Below are positions 22,342 to 34,073 of a DNA stretch of 64,000 nucleotides, piece by piece; the first letter of the stretch is position 1; every line of letters begins with the position of its first letter. Below the pieces are notes generated by a model. That model worked only from the letters and a program-made list of their open reading frames with translations, did no database searches and was not told the DNA's origin. Origin of the DNA: Ciona intestinalis (Eukaryota; Chordata; Ascidiacea; Phlebobranchia; Cionidae); assembly GCF_000224145.3 (NCBI RefSeq), contig NC_020167.2, positions 2,078,708 through 2,142,707 on the forward strand, read 5' to 3'. The position numbers and the translations under genes were made by a program.

Positions 22342-22812
22342 TATTGTGATTCAGAGCCATAGAAATACCGAGTAGTCCAACCCATTGTTACGTAAAACAC
22401 AAATTGAACGGCAATTTGGGTCCAAAATAACACAGTAGGTATAGGGAGAATGTCTGTTTTTCGGTAAATTACAGAAAAACTTGGGCCTAAAAACAAATTT
22501 AAAGGTTGAAAAATGTAAAAAACATGTGTTATTTGTTTTCTGTGTCAAAAAAAGTCAAAAATTAGAATTAGAAGCGGTTGATTTGCGACATTTTAGTCAT
22601 TTAATGCGGCTAAATTTATACATTTTTTCTAAAAAATGTTTGGTAAGGTAAATAGAAGCTGTTTTACACCTTCCCGCAATAGGAAAACACAAACAAAACT
22701 TAACAAGTTCGTTTAAACCCATTGTCAAAGTCACCACTTTTGCTCTATTTTGGACACACATAGACGGCAGTTGGACTACTCGGTGTTTATACGACTCTGT
22801 TGTGATTTAGCG
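22342..22812. repeat. Fold-back element with about 40-bp imperfect inverted ends
   Basis: ACCGAGTAGTCCAAC near 22367-22381 is the reverse complement of GTTGGACTACTCGGT at 22770-22784. The match extends outward imperfectly through attgtgattcagagcc and its mirror. The interior has no coding signal. I found no clear target duplication. Confidence 0.6.
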
Positions 22813-22914
22813 AGCTTTAAAAAAAAGCACCCTACTATTTCGCATTTTTTTACCTGTTCAAAGTATACTGTTTCTATTTTACATATTTTTTTAATATTTA
22901 AAAGCAGTATTCAG

Positions 22915-24200
22915 CTTTGACGGCCGTTTTATAAAGTCGTGATAATACTGTCGAATAATTTTGTAACCTTATTGAACACGTTAGTGGTCATATAGATCCT
23001 TTTTCGTCGAACAGTTGTTCTTGTTGTTGTTGTTTTTTGCGAGACTATTTTCCGCACTTATCTCAATTCTTAATTCTAGCAATCTCTTGATTTAAATCAA
23101 ATCATAATATATATTTATAATTTTTGGACTGAATTTTCAGATTTAAAACCGCACGATGAGCGATTAATTAACGATTATTTTCCTCATGCACTTTACATAG
23201 CGGAAACACTGTCTGGAGTTTGGCGGGGAACGACGGCACGTGTTATATACACAGAAATGAAAAAGAGTAGAACGCGCATCTCCAATCTCGGCAAAGGAGA
23301 GAGCATGATACACTCTCTCTCTTTTACGGGTCGTTCCCGTTTACTATTGTAGTCAATGGATTCGATGTCGTTTTCAGTAGTTTTTCTTTGTTTTTTGACT
23401 TGATTTAAAGTTATAGGGTAAAACAACTATTTTCTAGTATATATATATTTTTAACAAACCGTTTGTTTGAAGGTTTTTAATTAAAATTATTAAATAATTA
23501 CATTTCCTAAAAAGTGGTAAACTGTAAGCGTTAATCCACCAAATAACTAAACTGGCCTAATAAACTTGAATAGTTAGTGTAGTTTTTGAAAAAAACAGCT
23601 AAAACCGCCTAAAACTACCATGCGCGTATCTTTTACAATGGAGACCAAGCGAAATGGGGACGGAGTTGGCGGTCACGTGAATAGAAAAAGAATATATATC
23701 ACGGTTTTGGAAAGTTGCGCGTTCTACTCTTTTTTTATTTCTGTGGGTTATATAAGATAAGAAATCCACACAACGATTCACGACTGAATCAAACTATTAG
23801 CATTTAAGTGGGGACGCATTAAATGCACAACTCTTATACCGTATTATCATTAAACGTAATTGAAACATTAGTTTTAATTCAACATCATATGATTAATATT
23901 AACTTCTAACATTACCTAATTACTGCGTGATTACGGTTTGTCAAAATTCATGAAAAAGCGACGATTTTAAGCAACCACAACGTTAACTAGTGTAAGTTTA
24001 CAATAAACGCTTACTTACACATATTCTTTACCAATCACTCAATCCGCATACGTCATAAGTTTCATTAGTTATAATACATGTATAAATACATTCTGCCTAC
24101 TGCTCCACAGTCACCAATGGCGACTATAGAACCCGTTTTGTTGGTTACTTCAGATTTGTTTTTGATCGAGCCCAGTCGACCGTTGTAGTAAAAGGATTAA
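22915..24200 (-). repeat. Reverse copy of mosaic A (480-1130), split by a MITE
   Basis: In reverse, 22975-23150 matches about 940-1130 and 23950-24190 matches about 480-720; for example CCACAGTCACCAATGGCGAC lies at 24110. The stretch 22915-22975 matches 2025-2080 directly. A separate 497-bp inverted-repeat element (23250-23746) interrupts the copy. Confidence 0.7.
23250..23746. mobile_element. Non-autonomous DNA transposon (MITE) with 8-bp target duplication
   Basis: Left end CACAGAAATGAAAAAGAGTA and right end, reversed, CCACAGAAATAAAAAAAGAG form terminal inverted repeats of about 30 bp continuing into GAACGCGCA. GTTATATA occurs directly on both sides (23242-23249 and 23747-23754). There is no transposase frame. 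An 8-bp duplication is typical of hAT-type and a few other superfamilies; the terminal bases do not settle which. The paired, well-matched ends and intact duplication suggest a fairly young insertion. Confidence 0.82.
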
Positions 24201-24204
24201 TTAA

Positions 24205-24405
24205 TATAGTAGTGTGGGGGTAGATGAGACACCTTTTCTCTTGTTTTCTCTTTTCATTTGATAGTAAACAAAGAACATTTAATGAATTTTAAAACCGTAT
24301 CTTCACGACTTCCACAGACCGTTGGTAATTGTTTAAAACACGATCAGACTATTTGAATATTATGTGTTAAAGGTGTCCCATCTTCCCCGACTTTACTATA
24401 TGTTA
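24205..24405 (+). repeat. MITE copy, near complete
   Basis: Left end TAGTGTGGGGGTAGATGAGA, then TTTGATAGTAAACAAAGAAC, ACCGTATCTTCACGACTTCC, ACACGATCAGACTATTTG and right end AAAGGTGTCCCATCTTCCCC. It lies just upstream of the possible first exon of the PCBD gene. Confidence 0.8.
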
Positions 24406-24450
24406 ACTGGCGTCGACAACGTCTCGGTTGAATATCCTGTCGTTGTCAAG

Positions 24451-25840
24451 ATGGTTGTTTATTTTTCACTGGCTGGTGTGTTTGTTCAGACGGGCGTTTC
24501 CGCTTCACGAGGCATACGCCATCATAACAAAACGCTTGAAGCACTATCGCACTGTAAGCAGGTTTGCAGTGGTGTCTTACTTACCTCTTCGTACTTGTCG
24601 ACCTCCCAGGTGAGTGATTATAATTTAGTTTTAGTGTGTTAAGCATAACAGCGCTGTAGTTATATTTGGTGTTCAGTTATTCAACACATGTATGGGTTTC
24701 TTATTCATGGTATACTTATTGTGTTCTGCAAGCACACGTTAACTAACTATGTATGAATAAGTAACCAATTGCATAAACGCTATAAATAATAATAATATTA
24801 TATCATTCACACCTACAGGTTAAACACAAAAGGATTAAAATGAGCCTCACCGATGCACAAAGGGAAACTGAATTGGCTCCTTTAAAATCTGCTGGATGGT
24901 CCATGGTTAAGGATAGAGATGCAATTTACAAGGAATTTTTATTTTCAAATTTTAATGAGTCTTTTGGCTTCATGACTAGGGTTGCTTTAAAAGCCGAGAC
25001 CATGAATCACCATCCAGAATGGTTCAACGTATACAATACGGTATTGTTTGTTTTATATTGTATATATTTTATATTTGCAATTAATTAAGCATAATAAAAT
25101 TTGTACTATGAATTAAAGTAGAAATAACAGTGTAAAACTATATGTGTGTATAGGGATGCCCAATAAGAAATTTTGAATCTAATTATTGGATTCGGTATTC
25201 TATTTGATGATGTTATTATAAGTCATTTCTTGCAGTACACTAACAATTTTACAAAAATGGTTGCAACACGTTTCACATTAGCGGTTCTGCTTGATGCGTA
25301 GTTAGAGATTAAGCGTTTTCGTATCTTAGTTCTGCAGAGCATAATTGTCATAACATATGGGGCGAAAATGCCAAATAAGCAACATTTGATACAACACAAA
25401 AATTATCTAAAATTTTAAACGTTATTTACCTTATGACACAACAAGACTACTATTACAGTGTCAATGAACTGATTTTTGTGGGTAAAAATGTAATATATAC
25501 ATGAAAAACCTTCCAAATTCTAAACTAAGTATTCCAGGATATGTTAAAATACATAATTAATCTGTAATGTGCACCCCTATGTTCTTGCAAATAGTAGGTA
25601 CAACTATTTTAGGCACATGATGTGCAGTGTGCTTTTGTTCACAACAACTGACAATTTCAATTATTTATAAAACAAAACAATAATAAACGCACATTTTTGT
25701 AAAACTGCATGCAGCTCACTGGTTATAAAACTTTTCTACTTTAGGTACAAATCACATTAAGTACACATGATGTTGGTGGTCTATCAATGCGAGATGTTAC
25801 TTTGGGAAAGTTCATTGAAGAAGTTTTTATAAAAAAATAA
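24451..25840 (+). CDS. PCBD1: Pterin-4a-carbinolamine dehydratase (PCBD), core from 24840
   Basis: The enzyme dehydrates pterin-4a-carbinolamine to recycle tetrahydrobiopterin for aromatic amino-acid hydroxylases; vertebrate PCBD1 also binds HNF1. Core exons 24840-25040 and 25745-25840 give 98 residues (human PCBD1 about 104). They contain GRDAIYKEF-like [23 protein letters not shown], the catalytic [11 protein letters not shown] and [22 protein letters not shown]1 and PCBD2 cannot be separated with certainty. An upstream exon ending at 24609 splices in phase to 24819 without a stop, adding about 60 residues if translation starts at 24451 ([20 protein letters not shown]). That could be a targeting sequence or simply 5' UTR that happens to be open; a trans-spliced leader at 24818 would leave only the core. 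A polyadenylation-like AATAAAA run follows the stop. Confidence 0.9.
25151..25579. mobile_element. Small inverted-repeat transposon in PCBD intron
   Basis: Ends TAGGGATGCCCAATAAG and, reversed, TAGGGGTGCACATTACAG belong to the same family as 62274-62614. The inner block gaatctaattattggattcgg is also shared. No matching 8-bp duplication is evident, so the copy is older or its edges are worn. Confidence 0.65.
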
Positions 25841-26031
25841 TATTAATAATAAAAAATAAAACCATGCAAGTGCAATTAGTAATACTGTTTAATTATTTTG
25901 CAATAATCATCTACATGTGTCTTTGCCTTTTGTATCTTACTAAAGTGCATGATGAATATAATACATGTTAAATGTACTGTTGTAAAGTGCTCTACATGGA
26001 AAAACTATAAGTTGTGTAACAGAACTTAATT

Positions 26032-29023
26032 TTACCTTTTTAAGTGAGCAAGTAAACTCTGACTTTTACGTAGACTCTCTTCTTTCTCTCTTTCAGAGTG
26101 CCAATTAGTAGCTGCATTCTGTCTTTCAATTGCCTGTTTTACCAGCATTTCTGCTTCTTTGTACTTCCCATATTCTTGCATTAAAGATGCAAGGTTATGT
26201 GTACATATACCATAAGTAGAATAAGTTTCCGCTTTTGTACCAAATGCTTCCTCGTAAGATTTGATCCCAGACAAATAGCTCTGCTCTGCAGCTTTTTCTT
26301 TACCAGTTTTAAGGAAAAAGTTTCCCATAACACTATAGGCTCTTCCAAGGATATTAGCTTTCCTGGCTGTTTCACTGGAGGGAAATGATTTAATCATATC
26401 AATAAATTGTGTTAAAACCTTCTCAACATTCAGTTGATGCTGAAAAGATGTACTATGCCGCTTGACACAGTTTCTTAAATCATTCATACAGTTTAGAATA
26501 CCTTTTGGCCCATTGGATACATCGGTACACCTAGCAAAAAGCTTTGCTGCTGAAATAACAACCAATGTGGCCATTGAATAACAGCCACACCTAAAGTATC
26601 TTTGACCAATCTGCCGCACTGCTTCACCCAGTTTGAAACAGTGATAGTTAACTGGGGGGTCTTGCTCTAGGTTTTGGAGTGTTGTAGTGAGCAGTTTTTT
26701 GCTCTCTTCTCTCTTATTCCCTTGACTTAAACATAAAGCAAGTTTTAGCATGTACAGTGGCTTATCTGTGGAGGAAAGGTGATTTTGACATCTTTCATAG
26801 ATAGGCATGGCTTGTGTGTATTCTTGCCTTTCCCACAACTCATCACCATTTTCTGTGCGCAAAAAGTAGTAAGTAATTTTTCAATGCATAAAATATTGGT
26901 ATAGTCAGAAAATGAAACATGATTACTAGAGGTTAAGACCTGTAAATGTTTTCATGAATTACAGAGACTTCTACGATTAAAAAATACTTAGGCATTAGAA
27001 ATATGTGCAGTCAGGTAGCTTGTGTATTTTTAGTAAACATATAGTAGTTACCTAGCTCGAGTAACTGGAACATGTAGTTTTCTGAGTGTTCTGTTGATTC
27101 TGTGGTGGTGATACCACCAGAAGTAGTGCCTGCAGTAGAAAGCAATCTGTAAACTTTTAAATCACTTACATTAAATAATTTTTTACTGTCACTGGAGTGT
27201 TTAGCTTGAGATTCCACTGGAAATGACACAAATTCTGAAGTATTTGTTGAATTTTGACCAATACTTGCTTCATTTTCTGTGCCTGTGTAATGAATTGCCA
27301 CAATAGTGTATTACTTCAGTAAATATAATTATGCTGTAGGCTACCTATAATATTAATTTTCGACACTGAAGTTAAAGTTGCCTGCTGAGAAGTGGATTGA
27401 GCTTTTGTACTGAAAAACAAAATGTGCGTGGGGTTGCCAGTTTATGTTTACACAATCTCAAACATTTACTTACAAAAGGCGCCTAGTTCTGACTTCTTTC
27501 AATGCACTGAAAGATTTTTTTAAACATTCTTCTTTTGTGGCTGATGAATTTTCCCAATCATTGGCTGCTTCCTGTCGCTCAATTGCTGCTTCAAATAATC
27601 TTTCGACTTCTTCAAAATTTTCACCCATTTCTTGCAATGTGTGAGCTAAATTGTGTGTGGTCGTTCCATAGTCACTTCGTTTTCTGGCATCATTCTCTCC
27701 AAACCATTCTTCAAGAGAAGCTATAACCTTACGGTAGCATACAACCGCTGTTCTTGGATTGTGCTTGTACAAACGTCCCAAGTACATGTAACCAGTACCT
27801 AAGGCTTCAATGAGCTCATCACACTTTGTCATTGCTTCCAGTAAATTTAGAACCTTTAGAAACGTATGTCTTACAAGTTCTTTGCACTTAACGGTGCTCT
27901 TGTCTGTGTCTGCTACAATTTTCATGTCAGTCATGCAATTTGTCATGCCTATAGCTACATGACTAGCATTTAAACACTTAGAAAAAGCAAATGCTGATGC
28001 AGAAAATATCAATACCGATCTTGAATATGCTGCTTCATTGCGATACTTGCAACCAACATTACGTAAAGCTTCTGCATATTTCAAGCATTGATCACTGAGG
28101 TGAGGTGTCTTCTCAATGTAGGTAAGTGCTTCAGTTATGAGTGGATTGCATTCACTTTCTCTTTTACTAGCTCGAAGACACAATGCAAGTTTAAGTTGCA
28201 CTAATGACCGTTCCAGACCTGATACAGTTTTTAAATACGTCTCCAAATAGAAAAGTGCTTCCCCGTATTTACCTTCCTCAAATAATGATGCGCCGTCATC
28301 TAATAATATATTTTTTTGTTATTGTTTTGCCGTTGCCTAAATGTTATTAATAAATACCTTGAGCAATCAAATCCATCATCTCTTGAATGTTAATAGATGT
28401 TGTTTTATTGGTGTTTGGTGGCACGTCTATAAAAATTGGGAATTTATATTTAAAATGGCATATTATACTTGTAATGGTGATTGTAATATTTACCTGAAAC
28501 GGAAGTGTCAACCTGCTCTATTGTTTCTTTACTTTTGATAGAGGACCCACCAGCACAGGATGACTGCCTGTTTGTCCATTAGTTTAAATAACTACACACA
28601 GAGCATTAGTTCAAATTCTCACCTTTCAAGATGAAAAGACAGGTGGACTTCTTGAAAAATGTTGAAGAAACTGTCTTCTAATAGTGAGGGCAAATCTTGC
28701 AGGGTTGAGTTTAATTTTCGATTGCCCACTCCACCCTTAATATCGTCGATTAGTTGACCTTCATTTTCCACAGTGAAGATCAACTGAGAATCAGTGAGTT
28801 GGCGGAAGTTGGAAACTGAAGCTTCAGGATAGCTATGTAGGATAGCATAACATAATGCGGTTGAGATTCCCCCTTTGCGAACAACTGTATGAAGGAATAC
28901 TGATGGAATTGGTGTTAACAATGCAGTTGAAATATCTTGACTGTCACCCCGCCAAAAGACACTAGTTGCTGCTTTCTGTAGCTCTCCTGGTAAGTGGTGC
29001 AAATCAGACACTCGTATGTTCAT
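26032..29023 (-). CDS. Cluster gene A: novel N-terminal domain plus two TPR-like modules
   Basis: Seven exons join with consistent phases to 828 residues: 29023-28623, about 28570-28497, about 28433-28365, 28299-27474, 27409-27345, 27282-27052 and 26852-26032. Residues 1-134 are the shared unrecognised domain: VFWRGDSQDISTALL, RKGGISTALCYAILHSYPEA, SVSNFRQLTDSQLIFTVENE. Two modules of about 270 residues follow, each in a single exon (about 182-457 and 556-828). Each starts with a helical pair (EGKYGEALFYLE; RQEYTQAMPIYE) and ends with a TPR-like TYGICTHNLASLMQEYGKY or GTTTHNLAHTLQEMG and an AIERQxAAxxW block. No signal peptide or membrane segment is visible, so it is probably cytosolic. TPR folds usually bind proteins. 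The ligand and role are unknown. Confidence 0.85.
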
Positions 29024-29386
29024 GCCTATTTTGTTTCTAAAACAGTTGAACCTAAAATATATGTCAATTACAGATCAACAGATAGAAAAAAATCCAACAA
29101 TACGTTTACAGTACAATAAAATAGATGCATTTTATTTTAGATTTACAAAGAAAGATAAAACAGTAACAAAATGATTCAAACTAATATACTGGTTCAATAC
29201 AAAGCTAAGGAAAATTATTTACTAAAATATTTCATGTTTTTGGTATTACCCACACCACAGTGAAAAAACAATAGTAGGTCACCAGTAATATATTAGCATT
29301 AAATTTAAATATTACATATTCATTAAAAGGATGAACACCAAAATAATGTTTGTCACTTCCCCGATGTATCAATCTACACTTTGTTT

Positions 29387-32300
29387 TTACTTGTGCGTGG
29401 AGTATACTGATGTTCTTTCTAGACCTACTCTGGTAAGATTTATTGATCGTTTCCTTTTGTCTTCTGATTCCCAGTCAGTTGCTGCCATTTGTCGGTCCAT
29501 TGCTATAACGAACATTTCTCTTGCTTCATTTATTTGGCCGTTGGTTTCTATGCTCACAGCTAAGTTGTGGGTGCAGACACCATAAAGAAAATAATATTTT
29601 GCATCCGATCCAAATTCCTCTTCATAAATTTTAATTCCTTTTTGATATAGTGATATGGCATCTTGCATGTTTTTATTTGTGTAACAAAATACTCCAAACA
29701 AATGGTATGCTTTTCCCAGGTATTTCGCTTTATGTTGGATGTTGTGTGTTGTACTAAACGCTACCATCATGTTTAAAACTTCTGTGAGAGCAGTGTGGAG
29801 AAAGGTGTCAACATACGTGCTTGTTCCTTTAATATCATTTATATGATCTAAATTTTTCATGGAATTGTAAATGCCAATGAGAGCGTTTGAATGATCTGAA
29901 CTTAAGGAAAATAGTTTGGCTGCTGTCACATACATCCACACAGCCATTGAGAAGTAGGAATACTCTACATATTTTTCTGCAATCTTTCGTATTAATTCTG
30001 CTGTTGCAAAGCACTTGTACTCATTTGGTGGATTTTCCGTTAAGTTTTTCATTACAGAAGTAACAAGTCGTTTGCTTTCTTCATTCTTCCCGAGCTTTTT
30101 TTGGCATAATGCTATTTTAAGTTTTAAATAGATTGCTTCTTCTGGGGGGGCATTTTTTAAAGCTTCCTCCAAGTGAGGAAGAGCCTCATCAAAGCAACCT
30201 TGATCAAACTTATCTTCTGCTCGTTCTGAAAGCGGAGTAAACCAGTTTTATTAACTTCAATCTATTTATTTTTATATAAAGAAAGTATAAGTCATAATTA
30301 CATATTTAGCCATGGCTTAGCTGTTAGAGTCCTGGCCTCTAGACCAGAAGATGTGAAAATCATAAACCAAAGAGAAAAAATACCCCTCTCCAATAGTCAT
30401 CTGTAAAGTACATATGTGGTATCTTACAAGGAGCAGGTGGGTATGAAAATTAGCAGGATAAATACCTTTCATTCATTCAATGCCCTATTTATTAGTTAAT
30501 AGTAAATGTGGTAATACAGAAGTAAAATATCTATAAGCCCCACGTTTGTTTTTTTTTAAATACCAAGAATTCTTAATATCTTGTATCTACCAATGTACAA
30601 GTATACATTACGTTGCTCCAAAACTTGTTCAAAATGGAATTGGTTTTCATCTTTCAATCCCACTTTTTCATCATCTGTAAATTTAAAAAAAAATTGATAC
30701 AAATGCTACTTTTCCTTGCCTAAATCATCTAATAGGAGTACCTGTGTGTTCATCTGGTTTGTTTAGTCGTTGTGCACCACCTAAAATATAGTCGTCAGTA
30801 ATATGCAACTTGCTTGCTTTTATTGAGTGATTAGTTTAAGCAAGATTTTCAAAGTATAATAAAAGGTATTACCTTGTTGATTACTTGTTTTCTCTTGTTC
30901 ATATTTACTTTTTTTCTCTTCCACCAAACAGGATCGGCTGTTAATAATAGTTGGACAAATTAGTAATACCCTATATGCTACATATATCATTATGTCATTA
31001 AAATTCTACATATATCGCAAAGTCAGCTTACTATGCTGGGGAACATCTCAGTTTTTTAAGCTCATCTTCACTTTCTTTCAGTTGTTGTTGTTTTGTTTTT
31101 GAATGCAGCTTCCAGTCTTCTGCTCCTTTTTGCCGCTCAATAGCTGTCATTAAAATCCTCTCCACTTGCAAGGGGTTTTCTCCAACTTTTCGCATTGAAC
31201 GAGCCAAATGGTAAGTTGTCATGCCATAATCACTGTTCTTTGCAGCATTTTTTCCCGAAGCCTTTTCCAAGACCTCAATGCCAGATTGAAATGAGCTGAT
31301 TGCTTTATTAAGCATACCATGAGCATTGTAAAGGCCACCCAAATACATATACCCTGTACCAATAGCCTCTGCTTGTTCCTCACATTCTTTCATTGATTTT
31401 AGTAAGTTGATGATCTGAGTCAACTTGCTAAGAACCAGTTTTACACATGATTGAGTCGAATTTTCTTGTGCAACACTCAGAATATCAGTCATACAGTTAG
31501 ACAATTTTGGAAATACTGTTGTAACATGCATGGTCTTGCTGTAAATTGTTGCTGATGCATAATATATTAGAACAGCTGGGACAAAGGACTTTTCCTTCTC
31601 ATATTTCTTAGCAATATGAATAAATTCCTCTGCGTATCCCATGATATTGTTTAAGCTGGTGTCTTGTTTTTCAACAGATGTAAGAGCTTTAGTAAGAAAG
31701 GAATTATATTCTCTATTACAGGCACGGAGACAAAGAGCCAGTTTAAGTTGTAGTAGTGGTTGCTCTTGATCTGGCACAGTTTTTAAGGAAGACTCCAAAA
31801 ATGGAATTGCTTCTCTATATTTACCCTCATTAAATAGAGATGCACCATCATCTGCAAATTTATCCCTGTCATAGTTGCCTTACAATTCATTACTGCTCCG
31901 TGGCACAGTGGCTAGCACGCTTGCCTTTAGCCTAGAGGTTATGGGTTCAAGGCTAACTCGTGAGCTGCCACGTGGTGTATGAAACAGAACACCTGTGTTA
32001 TAAGTGTCGTTTTCCAGCCACGTGAAGAGAAAGCAAATTACAATCAGTCATTCATTCACTTTATAAAAAGATTTTGAATGCTTACCCTCAGTAAGAAAAC
32101 TTAACATATCCTCAAATCTAAACTTAGATGAATCAACTGTTGTTTCCGTGCATTGCAGATTGGTTGATGACTCTTTGACTTTTGGATTCGTTGACATTTC
32201 TTTTCATAAATGCATAAAATCGGGTATTTAATAAAAATTACATTTTCTAATGGTAATCCTTTAGCTGAAATTTTGGTTTCAGACAGTATAGCCTTGTTTT

Positions 32301-33060
32301 TTCCCCTCTGTTTTAACGTAGGAATCAAACATTCGCTCTCTTTCAAAGTTAATTTTCAACACGAACGCCCAAGTTTTTTCAAAAAAAAATTATACAGTGG
32401 GTATCAGTGAGACCTAAGGAACATTTTGAAACCAAAATTTCAGGTGGCCACCAGCTAAAGGATTACCTTTTCTAATTATGTAAAATTATAAAATTGAATA
32501 CCTACCATGAGACAAATCATTTTCATTGTTTTCCCTGTTTCTATTGTCAGGTACTGTTGTCTTTGAATCAATTTGCACAGTTGACGACCTGGTCCTATAT
32601 TTTACACAAACTCTGCAATAACTCAAAATAAATTCTTAAAAATACTATAGAGTACTTACAGTTCTAGTTCAAATGTCAATGTGGATGTCTTAAAAACGCT
32701 GTATAAACTGTCTGATAGCAGTGAGGGCAAATCTTGCAGACTTGAGTTTAATTTCCGATTGCCCACTTCACTTTTAATATCGTCGATTAGTTGACCTTCA
32801 TTTTCCACAGTGAAGATCAACTGAGAATCAGTAAGTTGGCGGAAGTTGGAAACTGAAGCTTCAGGATAACTACGAAGAATGGCAAAACATATAATTGCAG
32901 ATATTCCCCCTCTCCGTACATTTGTAGGGCGCAACGGTGGTGGAATATCTCTCACGAACTCTGTGTTAATGTCACACAGGTCACCCCGCCATACTGTCGT
33001 TGCTTTAATTGTTCGTAATTCGGTCGGTAACTTGTCAATTGATACAACTATTTTATACAT
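29387..33060 (-). CDS. Cluster gene B: novel N-terminal domain plus two TPR-like modules
   Basis: Eight exons give exactly 810 codons: 33060-32660, 32594-32506, 32199-32086, 31851-31032, about 30940-30876, about 30782-30744, about 30674-30612 and 30225-29387. Layout matches gene A: N-terminal domain (TTVWRGDLCDINTEF, RRGGISAIICFAILRSYPEA, SVSNFRQLTDSQLIFTVENE), low-complexity linker, module 1 (about 202-474), charged linker and module 2 (about 531-809; YGVCTHNLAVSIETNGQINE, AMDRQMAATDW). The upstream half of the first exon differs strongly from gene A, while the second half is almost identical at DNA level. It lies head-to-tail 364 bases upstream of gene A. The short leader KFRFEDMLSFLTEG before module 1 recurs before modules in sister genes. 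Confidence 0.85.
30305..30475 (+). repeat. Degraded tRNA-like SINE in gene B intron
   Basis: ATGGCTTAGCTGTTAGAGTC resembles an A box, and the stretch ends in tttcattcattcaa like the other SINEs. The B box is not recognisable. Confidence 0.5.
31894..32060 (+). repeat. Complete short tRNA-derived SINE in gene B intron
   Basis: The tRNA-like head has an A box (TGGCACAGTGGCTAGCACG) and a B box (GGTTCAAGGCTAAC). It runs straight into the tail (gagctgccacgtggtgtatg, cacctgtgttataagtgtcg, ttccagccacgtgaagag) and ends cattcattcact. It lacks the long middle part found at 38060-38390, so it is a short subtype. Confidence 0.8.
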
Positions 33061-34073
33061 AACGCTAAATAGTTTAAAATATAAAAAACTGAGATGGGCT
33101 GACTATTATAACTTCCCGTTTTTAACAAATGTTACAACAATTTAAGGGAATTCCCCAAGAATTTTACTGGGAAACCACCTTCTAGTAGTTTTTTCCAATG
33201 TTGCCAGATCATTATATTATGACTATAAAGGATACTGGGTTTAAACGCAAGCTGTCGACGATACTTTCCGTTATTAATACCATTAAAAAACGAAAAAATA
33301 GTTATTTTGCCGCATTGGGTCAATTTTATTTTAATTGGAGTCATCAGTCATGTGTTGTTGCCACAATAAGCATTGATATTTTGCGTTTATGTGATAATTT
33401 AAACAACACTGATTGTGATTAGCATAATAATATTTTGTTATTACATTCATGTTCCTTAAAGAATTTAGTTTGTCAATCTTTTTAACTTTATCATACACAT
33501 ACTATACATACCAAAACAAATGTTTAGGTATTTATGCACATACCACCATATTTAATACTCAATTGACAATCTCCCAAAATAAATTGGGTTAAGCTCATTA
33601 AGTATTTTGGTAAAGGCAATACTGTAGTTAAAAAAATCGAAATCATTAAAACTTCAGATATACAACATTTTTTATGTCAATAAACTTATATGCAGTACAA
33701 AATATATAAAATGAAGTGCATATACAGTAAAAAATTATGTTCTTGTGTAATTAATATTTTTATTTACAACAATATAACAAGTGCAAGATGTAAATTTTAA
33801 ACACACGTATGAATGTAGTTATGTTTACCCATAAGCATGGGTTGTTCATTTAGCACACAAACTAAATATGTTTGTAGTATATTAGTTCTTTATATGTTTT
33901 CTGCTCTGAATGTAATTAAAAAAATTGTATTAAAGTTAGAAGAAATGTCAAATATAGAAGTAATATAAAGAAAGATTAAAAATAGAAGTAATCTCATAGA
34001 GAATATTGATTTTCTTTGTTAATTTATTATTGTAATGATGCTTCAAGTATTAATTATAAAAACTGTTTTAGTT
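33061..34073. other. Interval between cluster genes B and C
   Basis: About 1 kb of AT-rich DNA holding the 5' flank of gene B and the 3' flank of gene C. I see no exon or recognisable repeat. Confidence 0.4.
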
